64,000 bases of DNA from contig NZ_LSHB01000004.1 in NCBI RefSeq assembly GCF_001643375.1, forward strand, positions 47,891 through 111,890. Direction: 5' to 3'. Shown here piece after piece: positions 26,736 through 35,970 of this stretch; positions within the stretch are counted from its first letter, which is position 1; each line of letters opens with the position of its first letter. Under the pieces are notes generated by a model that ran no database searches, had not been told where the DNA came from, and was given only the letters and a program-made list of their open reading frames with translations. Source of the DNA: Chryseobacterium sp. FP211-J200. GTDB taxonomy: Bacteria > Bacteroidota > Bacteroidia > Flavobacteriales > Weeksellaceae. Both the position numbers and the translations under genes were made by a program.

Positions 26736-27866
26736 ATGAGATTTATTGTTGCCAGTGGCGATTTGCAAAAAGCTTTACAGACAGTTAGCGGTGTGATTTC
26801 CGGTTCACAGTCTAGACCAATTTTGGAGAATTTTCTTTTCGAGTTAGATCAGAACTTGTTGACTGTTACCGCATCAGACGGCGAAACAACACTGATCACT
26901 TCTCTCGAGGTGAAGTCAGATGACAAAGGAAAAATAGCAGTTCCGGGAAAGATCTTTCAGGATTTCTTGAAAACTTATGGAGAGCAGCCTTTGACTTTGG
27001 CCGTGAAAGATTCCGAAGACGGGAACGGAAGCGTTCTGGAGATCTTGGATGAGAAAGATAACTTTGCAGTAGCGCTTGACAATGCAGACGATTATCCGGA
27101 ATTGCCGGAGTTCGATGCGTCTCAAAAAGTGACCATCTCTGGTGGCGTTTTGGCAGAAGCTCTGGCGAACACTTTGTTTGCGACGAGTAACGATTCTCTT
27201 CGTCCAGTGATGACAGGTGTTTTATTTCAATTCAAAGAAGATGAGACCAATTTTGTGTCCACAGATTCTCACAGATTGGTGGTTTACAAAAGAACAGATG
27301 TCACGCATCCTGAGACTTTGGAATTCATTATGCCGAAAAAACCATTGGCTATCTTCAAAAATATCCTGAACAACTCAACAGAAGATGTGTTGATCGAGTT
27401 CAGCGATAATATGGCAAAATTCACTTTTGGGAACAACACTTGGATCTGTCGTTTGATCGATGGGAAATATCCAAACTACAACGCGGTGATTCCAAAAGAA
27501 AATCCAAACGTTTTGACCATCAACAGAGGTCTGCTTTTGAGTTCTATCAGAAGAGCGTCCATTATGTCAAACAAATCGACCAATCAGGTAAGATTCAAAT
27601 TGTCTGGAAACGTGCTTCATCTTCACGCAGAAGATACAGAATACGCAAACAAGGCAGATATGCAGATTCCTTGCGATTACAACGGCGATGATATCAACAT
27701 CGGTTTCAGTTCAAAATTCCTGACAGAGATGTTATCCGTTTTAGCTTCTGACGATGTGACGATGAAAATGTCTCAACCAAACAGACCAGGAATCGTAGAA
27801 CCAGTTGACGGATTGGAGGAAAACGAAAGTATCCTGATGCTGTCAATGCCAGTGATTGGACTTTAA
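26736..27866 (+). CDS. dnaN: DNA polymerase III sliding clamp (beta subunit)
   Basis: A 376-residue clamp of normal length made of three similar domains. Recognisable stretches are MRFIVASGDLQKALQTVSGV, RPILENFLFE, TDSHRLVVYKRTDV in the middle domain, WICRLIDGKYPNYNAVIP, and the C-terminal end SMPVIGL, typical of the M-P-x-R/G-L clamp terminus. It forms a dimeric ring that tethers the polymerase to DNA. It is not next to dnaA or an origin here; dgkA and pheT flank it. Confidence 0.97.
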   Translation: MRFIVASGDLQKALQTVSGVISGSQSRPILENFLFELDQNLLTVTASDGETTLITSLEVKSDDKGKIAVPGKIFQDFLKTYGEQPLTLAVKDSEDGNGSVLEILDEKDNFAVALDNADDYPELPEFDASQKVTISGGVLAEALANTLFATSNDSLRPVMTGVLFQFKEDETNFVSTDSHRLVVYKRTDVTHPETLEFIMPKKPLAIFKNILNNSTEDVLIEFSDNMAKFTFGNNTWICRLIDGKYPNYNAVIPKENPNVLTINRGLLLSSIRRASIMSNKSTNQVRFKLSGNVLHLHAEDTEYANKADMQIPCDYNGDDINIGFSSKFLTEMLSVLASDDVTMKMSQPNRPGIVEPVDGLEENESILMLSMPVIGL

Positions 27867-27913
27867 AATCATCATCGGTTAGTGATAATTGATTATCAAT
27901 TAAAATAAAATAC

Positions 27914-27951
27914 AATTTGAGATTTGATGATTCAAGTCTCAAATTTTGTTT
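27914..27951 (+). terminator. Terminator after dnaN
   Basis: A 9-bp perfect stem AATTTGAGA/TCTCAAATT with a 14-base loop and a T-rich tail. Being AT-rich it is weaker than the others. Confidence 0.55.
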
Positions 27952-28001
27952 AATAAAAACCTCGGACATCAGACTTCTGACTTCCGACAATAATATAAAA
28001 A

Positions 28002-30401
28002 ATGAAAATCTCAAATAATTGGCTTAAGGATTATATCAAAACTGAACTTTCTACAGAGAAAATCAGTGCTTACCTAACAGACATCGGTCTGGAAGTGGAA
28101 GGCGTGGACAAATTCGAAAGCGTAAAAGGTAGCTTGGAAGGAATCGTTGTTGGCAAAGTTTTGACTTGCGAAAAACATCCGAATGCAGATAAACTCAACA
28201 AAACAACAGTTGATGTTGGAGGCGGAAAAGTTCTAGAGATCGTTTGTGGTGCGCCAAATGTGGCTGAGGGACAAACCGTTCCTGTTGCAGTGGTTGGAAC
28301 CAAGATATATGCAAAAGACGGCACTTCTTTCGATATCAAAAAAGCAAAGATCCGTGGCGAAGTTTCCGAAGGGATGATCTGCGCAGAAGACGAATTAGGC
28401 TTAAGCGACGATCACGGCGGCATTATGGTCTTGGATTCAGAGAAATTTGAAGTTGGAAAAAACTTCGCTGACTATTTTCAATTGATAAACGATGAAGTTT
28501 ATGAGATCGGATTGACGCCAAACAGAACCGACGCAATGTCACATTACGGCGTTGCCAGAGATTTGCAGGCTTTCTTGGTTTCCAATAATTTGAAATCTGA
28601 ATTTACTAAAATTGCATCCAAAGTTCTTACGATCGAAGGTTCTCACGATTTCAAATTACAAATAGAAAATTCTGAACTCACGCCAAGATATTTGGGTGCT
28701 GTCATAGAAAATGTAGAAGTTAAAGCTTCTCCAGATTGGTTGAAAGCGAGATTGAAAGCAATCGGTCTTTCGCCGATCAATAATGTAGTGGATATTACCA
28801 ATTATGTTCTTCACGGCCTTGGACAGCCGCTTCACGCTTTTGATGCAGATAAGATTGCAGATAAGATTGTGAAAGTTGGAACAGTTCAGGAAGGCACAAA
28901 ATTCAAAACTCTCGACGGCGTTGAGAGAACTTTGAACGGTTCCGAGATCATCATCAAAGACGGAAAAGATAATCCACTTTGCATCGCCGGCGTTTTTGGA
29001 GGCAGCGAAAGTGGCGTTTCTACTGAAACCAAAACGATATTTTTAGAAAGTGCGTACTTCAATCCAGTAGCGATCAGAAAAGCTTCGAAATTCCACGGAC
29101 TGAATACCGACGCATCTTTCCGTTTCGAAAGAGGTGTGGATCCAAACAATGCAAGAACCGCTTTGACACACGCGATCCAGTTGATCGAGGAATTGGCTGG
29201 CGGAAAATTGGTTGGCGAGATTCTAGAAAGTTATCCAGAGAAGATCAAAGACCACTACGTTGTTTTCAGATATTCGAAGATCGATCAGATCTTGGGGACC
29301 AAAATTCACAGAGAGAAAATCAAAGAGATTTTAAAATCTTTGGAGATCACAATTCTTAACGAAATTCAAAACGGATTGGAATTATCGATTCCAGTTTATA
29401 GAGCCGACGTCACTAGAGAAATCGACGTCATCGAAGAAGTTTTAAGGATCTACGGTTACAACAAGATCGAAGCGCCAAAGAAAATTTCATTCACGCCTGT
29501 AAAATTGGACTTCGAAGATCAGGACGCTTTGGAAAACGCTTGGGCAAGGACTTTGCAAGGAAACGGCTTCAACGAGGTGATGAACAATTCTTTAACTTCT
29601 GTAAAAGACGAAACCGATGCGGTAAAGTTATTGAATCCACTGAGCAACGATCTTGCATTTATGAGAAAGTCTTTGTTAGAGGGACTTTTAGGAAATGCGA
29701 TTTACAATATCAATAGAAAATCTGCCGACATCAAGTTTTTCGAATTAGGGAAAATTTATCATAAAAAAGAGAAGTACGAGGAAAGAAAACAATTGGCAAT
29801 TTTGACGACTGGGAGAGAGGTTACAGAAAACTGGCTTCAGCCAAAAAGCGCGACAGATTTCTACCATTTGAAAGCTTACGTAAAAATTCTTTTGGAAAAA
29901 TTAAACCTTGACCTTCACGAATCTGCTCTGGAAGACCCGCGTTTTTCCGATGCTTTGGAAATCAAGGCAGATGGTAAAACTTTGGCAAGATTAGGAAAAG
30001 TTTCCCCACAATTGTTGAAGGATTTCGACATCAGCCGAGACGTTTTCTACGCAGAGATCGAACTGGAAAATTGCCAGTCTTTCAGAGGCAACGAAAACCT
30101 GAAATTTGTCGACATTCCAAAATTCAACAAGATCAGAAGAGACCTTGCGTTGCTAGTAGACAAGACGATTTCTTACTCAGAATTGTACGAGTTGGCGAAG
30201 AAAAACAAATCGCCTTTCCTCAAAAAGATCAATCTTTTCGACGTTTACGAAGGCAAGAATCTTCCGGAAGGCAAAAAATCTTACGCAATGAGTTTCGAAC
30301 TCCTCAACGAAGAAAAAACCCTTGAAGACAAAGATATTACCGAAGTAATGAACGCGCTCATCAAATCTTTCACAAAAGAATTGAACGCAGAATTGAGATA
30401 A
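28002..30401 (+). CDS. pheT: Phenylalanine--tRNA ligase beta subunit
   Basis: A full-length 799-residue beta subunit. It starts with MKISNNWLKDYI. The EMAP/tRNA-binding domain (VVGKVLTCEKHPNADKLN) lies at about 47-155, followed by the B3/B4 editing region (GGSESGVSTETKTIFLESAYFNP), the B5 domain (HRFxx-like KIDQILGTKIHREKI), the core, and the C-terminal anticodon-binding FDX domain (VDIPKFNKIRRDLALLVD). With PheS it forms the alpha2-beta2 synthetase. pheS is not adjacent, as is common in Bacteroidota. A strong terminator follows. Confidence 0.97.
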   Translation: MKISNNWLKDYIKTELSTEKISAYLTDIGLEVEGVDKFESVKGSLEGIVVGKVLTCEKHPNADKLNKTTVDVGGGKVLEIVCGAPNVAEGQTVPVAVVGTKIYAKDGTSFDIKKAKIRGEVSEGMICAEDELGLSDDHGGIMVLDSEKFEVGKNFADYFQLINDEVYEIGLTPNRTDAMSHYGVARDLQAFLVSNNLKSEFTKIASKVLTIEGSHDFKLQIENSELTPRYLGAVIENVEVKASPDWLKARLKAIGLSPINNVVDITNYVLHGLGQPLHAFDADKIADKIVKVGTVQEGTKFKTLDGVERTLNGSEIIIKDGKDNPLCIAGVFGGSESGVSTETKTIFLESAYFNPVAIRKASKFHGLNTDASFRFERGVDPNNARTALTHAIQLIEELAGGKLVGEILESYPEKIKDHYVVFRYSKIDQILGTKIHREKIKEILKSLEITILNEIQNGLELSIPVYRADVTREIDVIEEVLRIYGYNKIEAPKKISFTPVKLDFEDQDALENAWARTLQGNGFNEVMNNSLTSVKDETDAVKLLNPLSNDLAFMRKSLLEGLLGNAIYNINRKSADIKFFELGKIYHKKEKYEERKQLAILTTGREVTENWLQPKSATDFYHLKAYVKILLEKLNLDLHESALEDPRFSDALEIKADGKTLARLGKVSPQLLKDFDISRDVFYAEIELENCQSFRGNENLKFVDIPKFNKIRRDLALLVDKTISYSELYELAKKNKSPFLKKINLFDVYEGKNLPEGKKSYAMSFELLNEEKTLEDKDITEVMNALIKSFTKELNAELR

Positions 30402-30427
30402 TTTAAATCAATCTTCAAAACACACAA

Positions 30428-30466
30428 AACCCTGTCAGAATTTCAAACACTGACAGGGTTTTTTCT
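30428..30466 (+). terminator. Intrinsic terminator after pheT
   Basis: An AACCCTGTCAG / CTGACAGGGTT stem with a 10-base loop followed by a T run. Confidence 0.85.
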
Positions 30467-30479
30467 TTAACGCCTTTTT

Positions 30480-30601
30480 AGGAGCTTGATCCCGCTATCC
30501 ACTATATCTTTTTTGCTTTCATAACGTTTTGTCATCCAAAGTAAATTTGTACCAAAAAGCAAAAAAGGATGCCGTTCCTATCGGGGCTACGGACTTTGTC
30601 G
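30480..30601. repeat. Dispersed intergenic repeat, copy 1
   Basis: A non-coding element. The left end contains GATCCCGCTATCCACT, then ATCTTTTTTGC. After a variable middle it ends with CAAAAAAGGATGCCGTTCC and ATCGGGGCT. The same order of words occurs at 37287-37380. The halves are partly complementary (TATCC..CTTTTTTGC / GCAAAAAAGGATG), so the RNA could form a long hairpin. Confidence 0.6.
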
Positions 30602-30684
30602 TTTTATAGAAATTTGGACATCCATTATAGAAACTACCAATCAAAAGTCATCCTAATTCAAATTCATTCCAAACTCAATTTTTG

Positions 30685-30692
30685 TAACTTTG
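30685..30692 (+). promoter_or_regulatory. -7 element touching the hemN-like start codon (TAACTTTG)
   Basis: TAACTTTG ends 6 bases before the ATG at 30699, so the transcript is probably leaderless. This also excludes an upstream in-frame TTG as the start, because that codon lies inside the promoter element. Confidence 0.55.
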
Positions 30693-30698
30693 CCCCCA

Positions 30699-32075
30699 AT
30701 GAATTCTTTAGTTGACAAATATAATATTCCAGGTCCGCGTTACACGTCTTATCCAACTGTTCCATACTGGAACGAGGCAGATTTTACTGCAGACCATTGG
30801 AGAAAATCAGTGATAAGGTCTTTCTCGGAAAGCAATTCTGAGGAAGGCATTTCCATTTATATTCACTTGCCTTTTTGTGAAGCGCTTTGTACGTTTTGTG
30901 CATGTCACAAAAGGATCACAAAACAACATTCTGTAGAAGTTCCGTACTTGGAAAGTGTCTTAAAAGAATGGAAATTGTATCTTGAATTGTTCAAACAAGA
31001 TTCCGGTAATATTAACAAACCAAAGCTGAAAGAACTTCACCTTGGAGGCGGAACACCAACTTTTTTTTCTCCAGAAAACCTGAAAACACTTTTGCAGGGG
31101 ATTTTTGACACCGTTGAAATTGCTGAAGGTCAGGAATTTAGTTTTGAAGGCCATCCGAATAATACGACCAAACAACATCTTCAAACCTTATTTGATCTAG
31201 GCTTTACGAGAGTTAGTTTCGGCGTTCAGGATTATGACCCGAAAGTTCAGAAGGCGATCAACAGAGTTCAGCCTTTCGAAAATGTCGAAAATGTGACCAA
31301 TTGGGCAAGAGAAATTGGATACAAGGGCGTGAGTCACGATTTGATCTTCGGATTGCCACATCAAACATGGGAAGCCATGGAATTCACCATACGTAAAACC
31401 ATGGAACTGAAACCTGACCGATTGGCTTTTTATTCCTATGCGCACGTTCCGTGGGTAAAAGGCGTTGGACAAAGAGGTTTTGACGAAAATGACCTTCCAA
31501 GTGGCGACGAAAAAAGACGACTTTACGAAGACGGAAAAAAATTGTTGGAAGATCTTGGTTACATAGAAATCGGGATGGATCATTTCGCTTTGGAACACGA
31601 TGATCTCTATCAATCTCAAATTCAGAAAAAATTGCACCGTAACTTTATGGGTTACACATCCAGCAAAACCCAATTGATGGTAGGTTTGGGAATGTCGGCG
31701 ATTTCAGATTCCTGGTATGCATTTGCACAAAATGTGAAAACGGTGGAGGAATATCAAAAGTTGGTGGAAGAAGGACAAATTCCGGTTTTCCGAGGCCATA
31801 TTTTGGATGATGAAGATCTGAATATCAGAAAGCATATTTTGAATCTGATGTGTCAATTAGAAACCAGTTGGGATATTCAAAATACTTTTCCAGAGATTGA
31901 AAACTCCATTGAAAAACTGAAAGAAATGGAATCTGATGGATTGGTTGAGATTTTAGAAAATCAAATTAAAATCACTGAAAAGGGTAGGGCTTTTACGAGA
32001 AATGTAGCGATGGTCTTTGATCTCAGAATGTTGAGGAACAAACCGGAAACACGGATTTTTTCGATGACAATATAA
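30699..32075 (+). CDS. hemN: Oxygen-independent coproporphyrinogen III oxidase
   Basis: A 458-residue radical SAM enzyme. It carries the HemN motif YIHLPFCEALCTFCACHKRI with the three cluster cysteines at residues 60, 64 and 67 plus the extra Cys two residues on. LHLGGGTPTFFSPENL, SFEGHPNNTTKQHLQTL and VSFGVQDYDPKVQKAINR are typical of true HemN, and the C-terminal HemN_C domain is complete (RGHILDDEDLNIRKHILNLM). It oxidatively decarboxylates coproporphyrinogen III to protoporphyrinogen IX for heme synthesis. The length and 'ACH' favour HemN over the HemW-like proteins. A terminator follows. Confidence 0.93.
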   Translation: MNSLVDKYNIPGPRYTSYPTVPYWNEADFTADHWRKSVIRSFSESNSEEGISIYIHLPFCEALCTFCACHKRITKQHSVEVPYLESVLKEWKLYLELFKQDSGNINKPKLKELHLGGGTPTFFSPENLKTLLQGIFDTVEIAEGQEFSFEGHPNNTTKQHLQTLFDLGFTRVSFGVQDYDPKVQKAINRVQPFENVENVTNWAREIGYKGVSHDLIFGLPHQTWEAMEFTIRKTMELKPDRLAFYSYAHVPWVKGVGQRGFDENDLPSGDEKRRLYEDGKKLLEDLGYIEIGMDHFALEHDDLYQSQIQKKLHRNFMGYTSSKTQLMVGLGMSAISDSWYAFAQNVKTVEEYQKLVEEGQIPVFRGHILDDEDLNIRKHILNLMCQLETSWDIQNTFPEIENSIEKLKEMESDGLVEILENQIKITEKGRAFTRNVAMVFDLRMLRNKPETRIFSMTI

Positions 32076-32081
32076 TATTTA

Positions 32082-32110
32082 AAGGAAGTTTTCATTAACT
32101 TCCTTTTTTA
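32082..32110 (+). terminator. Intrinsic terminator after hemN
   Basis: A 9-bp stem AAGGAAGTT/AACTTCCTT, a 6-base loop and T run. Confidence 0.8.
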
Positions 32111-32128
32111 TTTTAATCCAATTGCAAA

Positions 32129-32956
32129 ATGAACTTGATCAAACAAAAAAATATTGTTCTAAAAAGTGAAAGAGAATTCTTAGCAGACGCATTCTTTCTT
32201 GAATCTGAAAAGAAGCTTCCTTTGATCATTTTCGTTCATGGCTACAAAGGTTACAAAGATTGGGGAACTTGGAAGCTGATGGGAGAGAGGTTTGCAAAAG
32301 CTGGATTTTATTTTGTCAAATTCAATATGTCGCATAACGGAACAACGGTTGAAGATCCAAACAACTTTGCGGATCTGGAAGCTTTTGGGCAAAATAACTA
32401 TTCCAAAGAAGTACGTGATCTGGAAGTTGTCATTGATCATTTCAAAGATCAAAAAGAAGTAGATTCTGAAAATATAACTTTGATTGGTCACAGCCGAGGT
32501 GGCGGAATTTCAATCATCAAAGCCTTAGAAAATAAAAATATTACCAAATTAATTACGCTTGCAAGTATTTCAACTTTAGACAGATTTCCTAAAAATGAAG
32601 CCTTCGAAAACTGGAAAAAAGATGGCGTCTATTTTATAGAAAATGCCAGAACCAAGCAAAAAATGCCCCATTATGTTCAATTCTTCGAAGATTATGAAAA
32701 TAATAAAGAAAGATTTGATGTAGAAAATGCCTGTAGAAATTTAAAAATTCCAGCCTTATTCATTCATGGTTCAACAGACGAATCTGTCACAATCGACCAC
32801 TCAGAAGATCTTCGCAATTGGACAAAAGATTCTCAATTCAAAATTATAGATAATGCAGGTCATACCTTTGGCGCAAAAGAGCCGTGGGAAAGTGATACTT
32901 TACCAAAAGAATTAGATGAAGCCGTTGAAACTTGTATTGAGTTTCTAAAGTCCTAA
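32129..32956 (+). CDS. Alpha/beta hydrolase
   Basis: A 275-residue cytoplasmic hydrolase without a signal peptide. PLIIFVHGYKGYKDWGTW gives the oxyanion strand, GHSRGGG is the nucleophile elbow (Ser), PALFIHGSTDESV carries the likely acidic residue, and AGHTFGAKEPW the catalytic His. It resembles the dienelactone-hydrolase/BAAT-like acyl hydrolases. The substrate is unknown. The gene follows the hemN terminator and is convergent with the next gene. Confidence 0.87.
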   Translation: MNLIKQKNIVLKSEREFLADAFFLESEKKLPLIIFVHGYKGYKDWGTWKLMGERFAKAGFYFVKFNMSHNGTTVEDPNNFADLEAFGQNNYSKEVRDLEVVIDHFKDQKEVDSENITLIGHSRGGGISIIKALENKNITKLITLASISTLDRFPKNEAFENWKKDGVYFIENARTKQKMPHYVQFFEDYENNKERFDVENACRNLKIPALFIHGSTDESVTIDHSEDLRNWTKDSQFKIIDNAGHTFGAKEPWESDTLPKELDEAVETCIEFLKS

Positions 32957-32985
32957 AACTTTATCCCTAAATTATTAAGAAAAAT

Positions 32986-33453
32986 TTATTTTTTCTTTTT
33001 GATCAGATTGTTGTTCTCTATCCAACGTTTGTTAGTGTTGATATCTTTGAGGTACCAAATGTCACCAGCATTCATAATATAAAGATTGTAAACCAAAGGC
33101 ATTGCTATTTTTTTACCTTCGAGGAAATTGGCATTGACAGAAACTGCATTTTTCTTTCTGATATAATCGCCGGTGAAAATATTGGAAAAACTCTGTCCGC
33201 TGGATTTGTCGTCAATAAGTTCAATCAATGTCAAAGTCCCATCAGCATTCAATTCCAAAACGTGACGTTCTGCGTGGTCCTCAAAATCTTCTACCAAGAC
33301 GAACTTTTTACTTTTCAGTTCATAGTTCGATGCATCTTTTATTTTTTTACCTTTTTCCTCGATTTTTTCAAGGATCTTGTTGATGCCAGAGAAGTCTTGT
33401 GAATAGAAGTAAACGGAAGAAAGTAAACTTAAGAAGAGAATTGTTTTTTTCAT
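32986..33453 (-). CDS. Secreted protein, unknown function
   Basis: A 155-residue protein with a signal peptide (MKKTILFLSLLSSVYFYSQ). The mature part is basic and beta-rich (FVLVEDFEDHAERHVLELNADGTLTLIELIDD) and ends in a Lys run. No family is recognised. It is divergent from the queD-like gene, with about 100 bases between the start codons. Confidence 0.65.
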   Translation of the reverse strand: MKKTILFLSLLSSVYFYSQDFSGINKILEKIEEKGKKIKDASNYELKSKKFVLVEDFEDHAERHVLELNADGTLTLIELIDDKSSGQSFSNIFTGDYIRKKNAVSVNANFLEGKKIAMPLVYNLYIMNAGDIWYLKDINTNKRWIENNNLIKKKK

Positions 33454-33541
33454 TATAATGTTTGTGTTTTATGTTACAAAAATAGGCAATTGCAAAGATG
33501 ACGCCAAGTGTTTTCTCAAAATAATAAAAAGGATTTTTGAT

Positions 33542-33549
33542 TATCTTTG
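33542..33549 (+). promoter_or_regulatory. -7 element touching the queD-like start codon (TATCTTTG)
   Basis: TATCTTTG ends 4 bases before the ATG at 33554, so a leaderless transcript is expected. It shows that the frame's upstream extension is not translated. Confidence 0.55.
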
Positions 33550-33553
33550 CAGA

Positions 33554-34006
33554 ATGATAAGGATAACCAAGATCTTCACTTTCGAGACCGCTCACGTACT
33601 CTACAATTACGATGGCAAATGCAAAAATATGCATGGCCATTCTTATAAATTATTTGTCACAGTCAAAGGAGAACCGATCAATGACCTTGATAACCAGAAG
33701 AACGGAATGGTCGTGGATTTTGGCGATATCAAGAAAATTGTAAAGGAAGAGATCGTTGATATTTGGGATCATTCTGTTTTGGTGAATGGCGCTTCTCCTC
33801 ACAAAGCACTTGGCGAAAGTTTGCAAGATCAAGGTCATAAAGTGATCTTCTGTGATTACCAGCCAACTTGCGAGAATATGCTGTACGAAATTGCCTCCAA
33901 GATCAAATCAAAACTTCCAAGCCATGTTCAGTTGGCATACCTCAAACTTCACGAGACCGAAAATTCCTACGGCGAATGGTTGGCTGAAGAGAATTGGTTT
34001 GAATAA
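33554..34006 (+). CDS. queD: 6-carboxytetrahydropterin synthase / 6-pyruvoyltetrahydropterin synthase family protein
   Basis: A 150-residue T-fold enzyme. The zinc ligands are His14 (FETAHVL) and His27/His29 (MHGHSYKL), with the catalytic Cys23 (GKCKNMHGH) between them. VVDFGDIKKIV, WDHSVLVN, PTCENMLYEIA and LHETENSYGEWL are family signatures. It likely turns dihydroneopterin triphosphate into 6-carboxytetrahydropterin for queuosine synthesis; an authentic PTPS role is less likely in bacteria. The start is placed at MIRITKIF because the -7 element ends 4 bases before it. Confidence 0.9.
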   Translation: MIRITKIFTFETAHVLYNYDGKCKNMHGHSYKLFVTVKGEPINDLDNQKNGMVVDFGDIKKIVKEEIVDIWDHSVLVNGASPHKALGESLQDQGHKVIFCDYQPTCENMLYEIASKIKSKLPSHVQLAYLKLHETENSYGEWLAEENWFE

Positions 34007-34039
34007 TTAATAATTTTAGGGTGGTTTTTTTAAGTAATA

Positions 34040-34070
34040 TTTGGTATTTTAATAAATTTTAATACATTTG
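34040..34070 (+). promoter_or_regulatory. Complete Bacteroidota promoter (TTTG-N19-TACATTTG)
   Basis: TTTG (34040-34043) and TACATTTG (34063-34070) are separated by 19 bases, the textbook arrangement. The outer-membrane protein starts 22 bases further on. Confidence 0.7.
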
Positions 34071-34091
34071 CACCCTAAAATTAAACAGACT

Positions 34092-34721
34092 ATGAAAAAA
34101 TTATTCGTTCTAAGTGCGCTTGCGCTTGTAGGATTAGCAAATGCACAAACAGAAAAAGGGTCTTGGGTTATAGGTGGATCTACTACTTTAGGTTTTAACA
34201 GTGCAAACACAAAATATAAATACGACGGTAACTCCACAGACGGACCTAAGGTATCTACTTTTACAATTACTCCATCAGTAGGCTATTTTGTAATTGATAA
34301 ATTGGCTATTGGTATTGATCTAGGATATAAATCCCTTACTACAAAAATGGAGGATACTTTTATGGGTACAAACTATTCCGCAAAAACTACATTGTCCACA
34401 TTTTCTATCTTGCCAACGGCAACTTATTACTTTAAATCGGATTCAAAAGTTTTACCTTATATAGGTGCTGGTGCAGGATATTCAACTTCTAAAGAAAAAT
34501 TTACGCAGACAGGAACAGATTCAAACGATTATGAAGATAATCTGAATGGTTTTGCTTGGAAGGGAAAGGGAGGAATCGTTTTTCTTGTAACGCCTTCGAT
34601 TGGTATAGACCTTGGTGTTTCTTACATGGGAACCAATGGAAAATATGACGATGACAGTGACGCGAAGGTTCAGACAAATACTTTCGGGGTCAATGCTGGT
34701 ATTTCAGTTTTCTTAAAGTAA
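34092..34721 (+). CDS. Outer-membrane beta-barrel protein
   Basis: A 209-residue protein with a signal peptide (MKKLFVLSALALVGLANAQ). The mature part alternates hydrophobic and polar residues as in an eight-strand barrel: GSWVIGGSTTLGFNS, ITPSVGYFVIDKLAIGIDLGY, LPYIGAGAGYSTSKEKF, FLVTPSIGIDLGVSYMG, and a last strand ending in phenylalanine-leucine-lysine. It fits the OmpA/OmpW-like 'outer membrane beta-barrel' family seen across Bacteroidota. The exact role is unknown. It has one of the clearest promoters in the window, so strong expression is likely. The start is at the signal peptide. Confidence 0.85.
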   Translation: MKKLFVLSALALVGLANAQTEKGSWVIGGSTTLGFNSANTKYKYDGNSTDGPKVSTFTITPSVGYFVIDKLAIGIDLGYKSLTTKMEDTFMGTNYSAKTTLSTFSILPTATYYFKSDSKVLPYIGAGAGYSTSKEKFTQTGTDSNDYEDNLNGFAWKGKGGIVFLVTPSIGIDLGVSYMGTNGKYDDDSDAKVQTNTFGVNAGISVFLK

Positions 34722-34741
34722 TAGAATAAAAAAAATAGACA

Positions 34742-34771
34742 AAAAAACCTCGCAATTAGCGAGGTTTTTTT
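34742..34771. terminator. Bidirectional terminator between the barrel protein and namZ genes
   Basis: A CCTCGC/GCGAGG stem with A and T runs on both sides, so it works for both converging genes. Confidence 0.85.
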
Positions 34772-35966
34772 AATTTGGATAGACGATATATTTCTGTCTA
34801 ATTTTCTCAAAGTTTTCTAGATCCTTTTTCCAACTTTCTTTGATTTCTTTTTCAGATTTTCCCGCGATCATTTGCTTTCTTAGTTCGTCACTTCCTGCCA
34901 ATTTATCAAAGAAGAGATTTTTAAGGAAGTAATTTTGTTGTGGGTTTTTGTAATCTTTGTACGACTTCAGAAGCCATTCAAGATTCAAACTACGTAGGTC
35001 TGTGGCGTAATTGCTAAGGTTTTCTCCATAGCAAAGCTTTCCATTGAGGAAAGGGTCTTTGGCGCCAGAAGTTGGTTTCGGAGTGAATTGGTAATCAAAA
35101 CCTTTTGTCCAAGGACTTCCATAGATTTGAAAAGGCAATTCTGTTCCGCGTCCCACAGAAACCTGTGTGCCTTCGAAGAAACAAAGACTTGGATAGAGAT
35201 TGATGGATTTATCATTAGGCAAATTTGGAGATGGCTTATCCGAAACACCATATCGTTTTTGCTTGTGATAATTCAGCATCGGGATCACAGTGTATTTTGC
35301 AGTCACATTATTCTTCAGCCACTTTTCACCGTTGACCATTTTTCCGTATTCACCAATTGTTAATCCATAAACTACAGGAACGTTATGAAGTCCAATAAAA
35401 CTTTTCCATTGGTTTCGCATCATCGGGCCATCTGTGTAGCCGTCGTGTGGATTTGGTCTGTCGAGGACGATGACCTCGATATTATTTTCAGCCGCCGCTT
35501 CCATGATGTAAGTTAAAGTCGAAATGTAAGTGTAGAATCGAACGCCAACATCTTGAATATCAAACAAGATCACATCTGCACCTTTCAGATATTCTGCTTT
35601 TGGCTTTTTGTTGTCGCCATAAAGTGAAACGATGGGTAAACCCGTTTTTGTATCAACACCGCTTTTCACATGTTCACCTGCGTCAGCAGTCCCTCGGAAG
35701 CCGTGTTCTGGTGCGAAGATGGATTTGATCTTGACTTTATTCTCAACCAAAAAATCAACCAGATGTTTTTTATCCTTCAAAAGACTGGTTTGGTTGGCTG
35801 CGATGATCACATTCTTGTTCTTCAAAAGTGGAAGATACAGTTCTGGCCTGTCAGCTGCCGTTGCAAAGCGGTCTTTTGCAGCATTCTGAGATTTTATAAA
35901 TGGGATTGAACTAAAATAAATTAGCAGGATAAAAACTAAAGTTTTATTTTTGAGGCTTAAAATCAT
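34770..35966 (-). CDS. namZ: DUF1343 protein, exo-beta-N-acetylmuramidase NamZ family
   Basis: 398 residues from the start at MILSLKNKTLVF. The signal peptide runs to about residue 30. The family's conserved blocks are present: ANQTSLLKDKKHLVD, IFAPEHGFRGTADAGEHV, LPIVSLYGDNKKPKAEYL, VILFDIQDVGVRFYTYISTL, VLDRPNPHDG, and TQVSVGRGTELPFQIYGSPW. NamZ enzymes release MurNAc from the non-reducing end of peptidoglycan fragments during cell-wall recycling. A longer start would overlap the divergent permease gene by about 75 bases and lacks a signal-like N-terminus, so I prefer this one. Confidence 0.88.
   Translation of the reverse strand: MILSLKNKTLVFILLIYFSSIPFIKSQNAAKDRFATAADRPELYLPLLKNKNVIIAANQTSLLKDKKHLVDFLVENKVKIKSIFAPEHGFRGTADAGEHVKSGVDTKTGLPIVSLYGDNKKPKAEYLKGADVILFDIQDVGVRFYTYISTLTYIMEAAAENNIEVIVLDRPNPHDGYTDGPMMRNQWKSFIGLHNVPVVYGLTIGEYGKMVNGEKWLKNNVTAKYTVIPMLNYHKQKRYGVSDKPSPNLPNDKSINLYPSLCFFEGTQVSVGRGTELPFQIYGSPWTKGFDYQFTPKPTSGAKDPFLNGKLCYGENLSNYATDLRSLNLEWLLKSYKDYKNPQQNYFLKNLFFDKLAGSDELRKQMIAGKSEKEIKESWKKDLENFEKIRQKYIVYPN
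35945..35952 (+). promoter_or_regulatory. -7 element for the FtsX-like permease (TATTTTTG), inside namZ
   Basis: TATTTTTG fits TAnnTTTG, lies in the signal-peptide codons of namZ and ends 18 bases before the proposed TTG start at 35971. Confidence 0.45.
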
Positions 35967-35970
35967 TGAT

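Noticed and set aside
33458..33553. N-terminal extension of the queD-like protein
   Set aside because: It contains the -7 promoter element, and the family begins at MIRITKIF.
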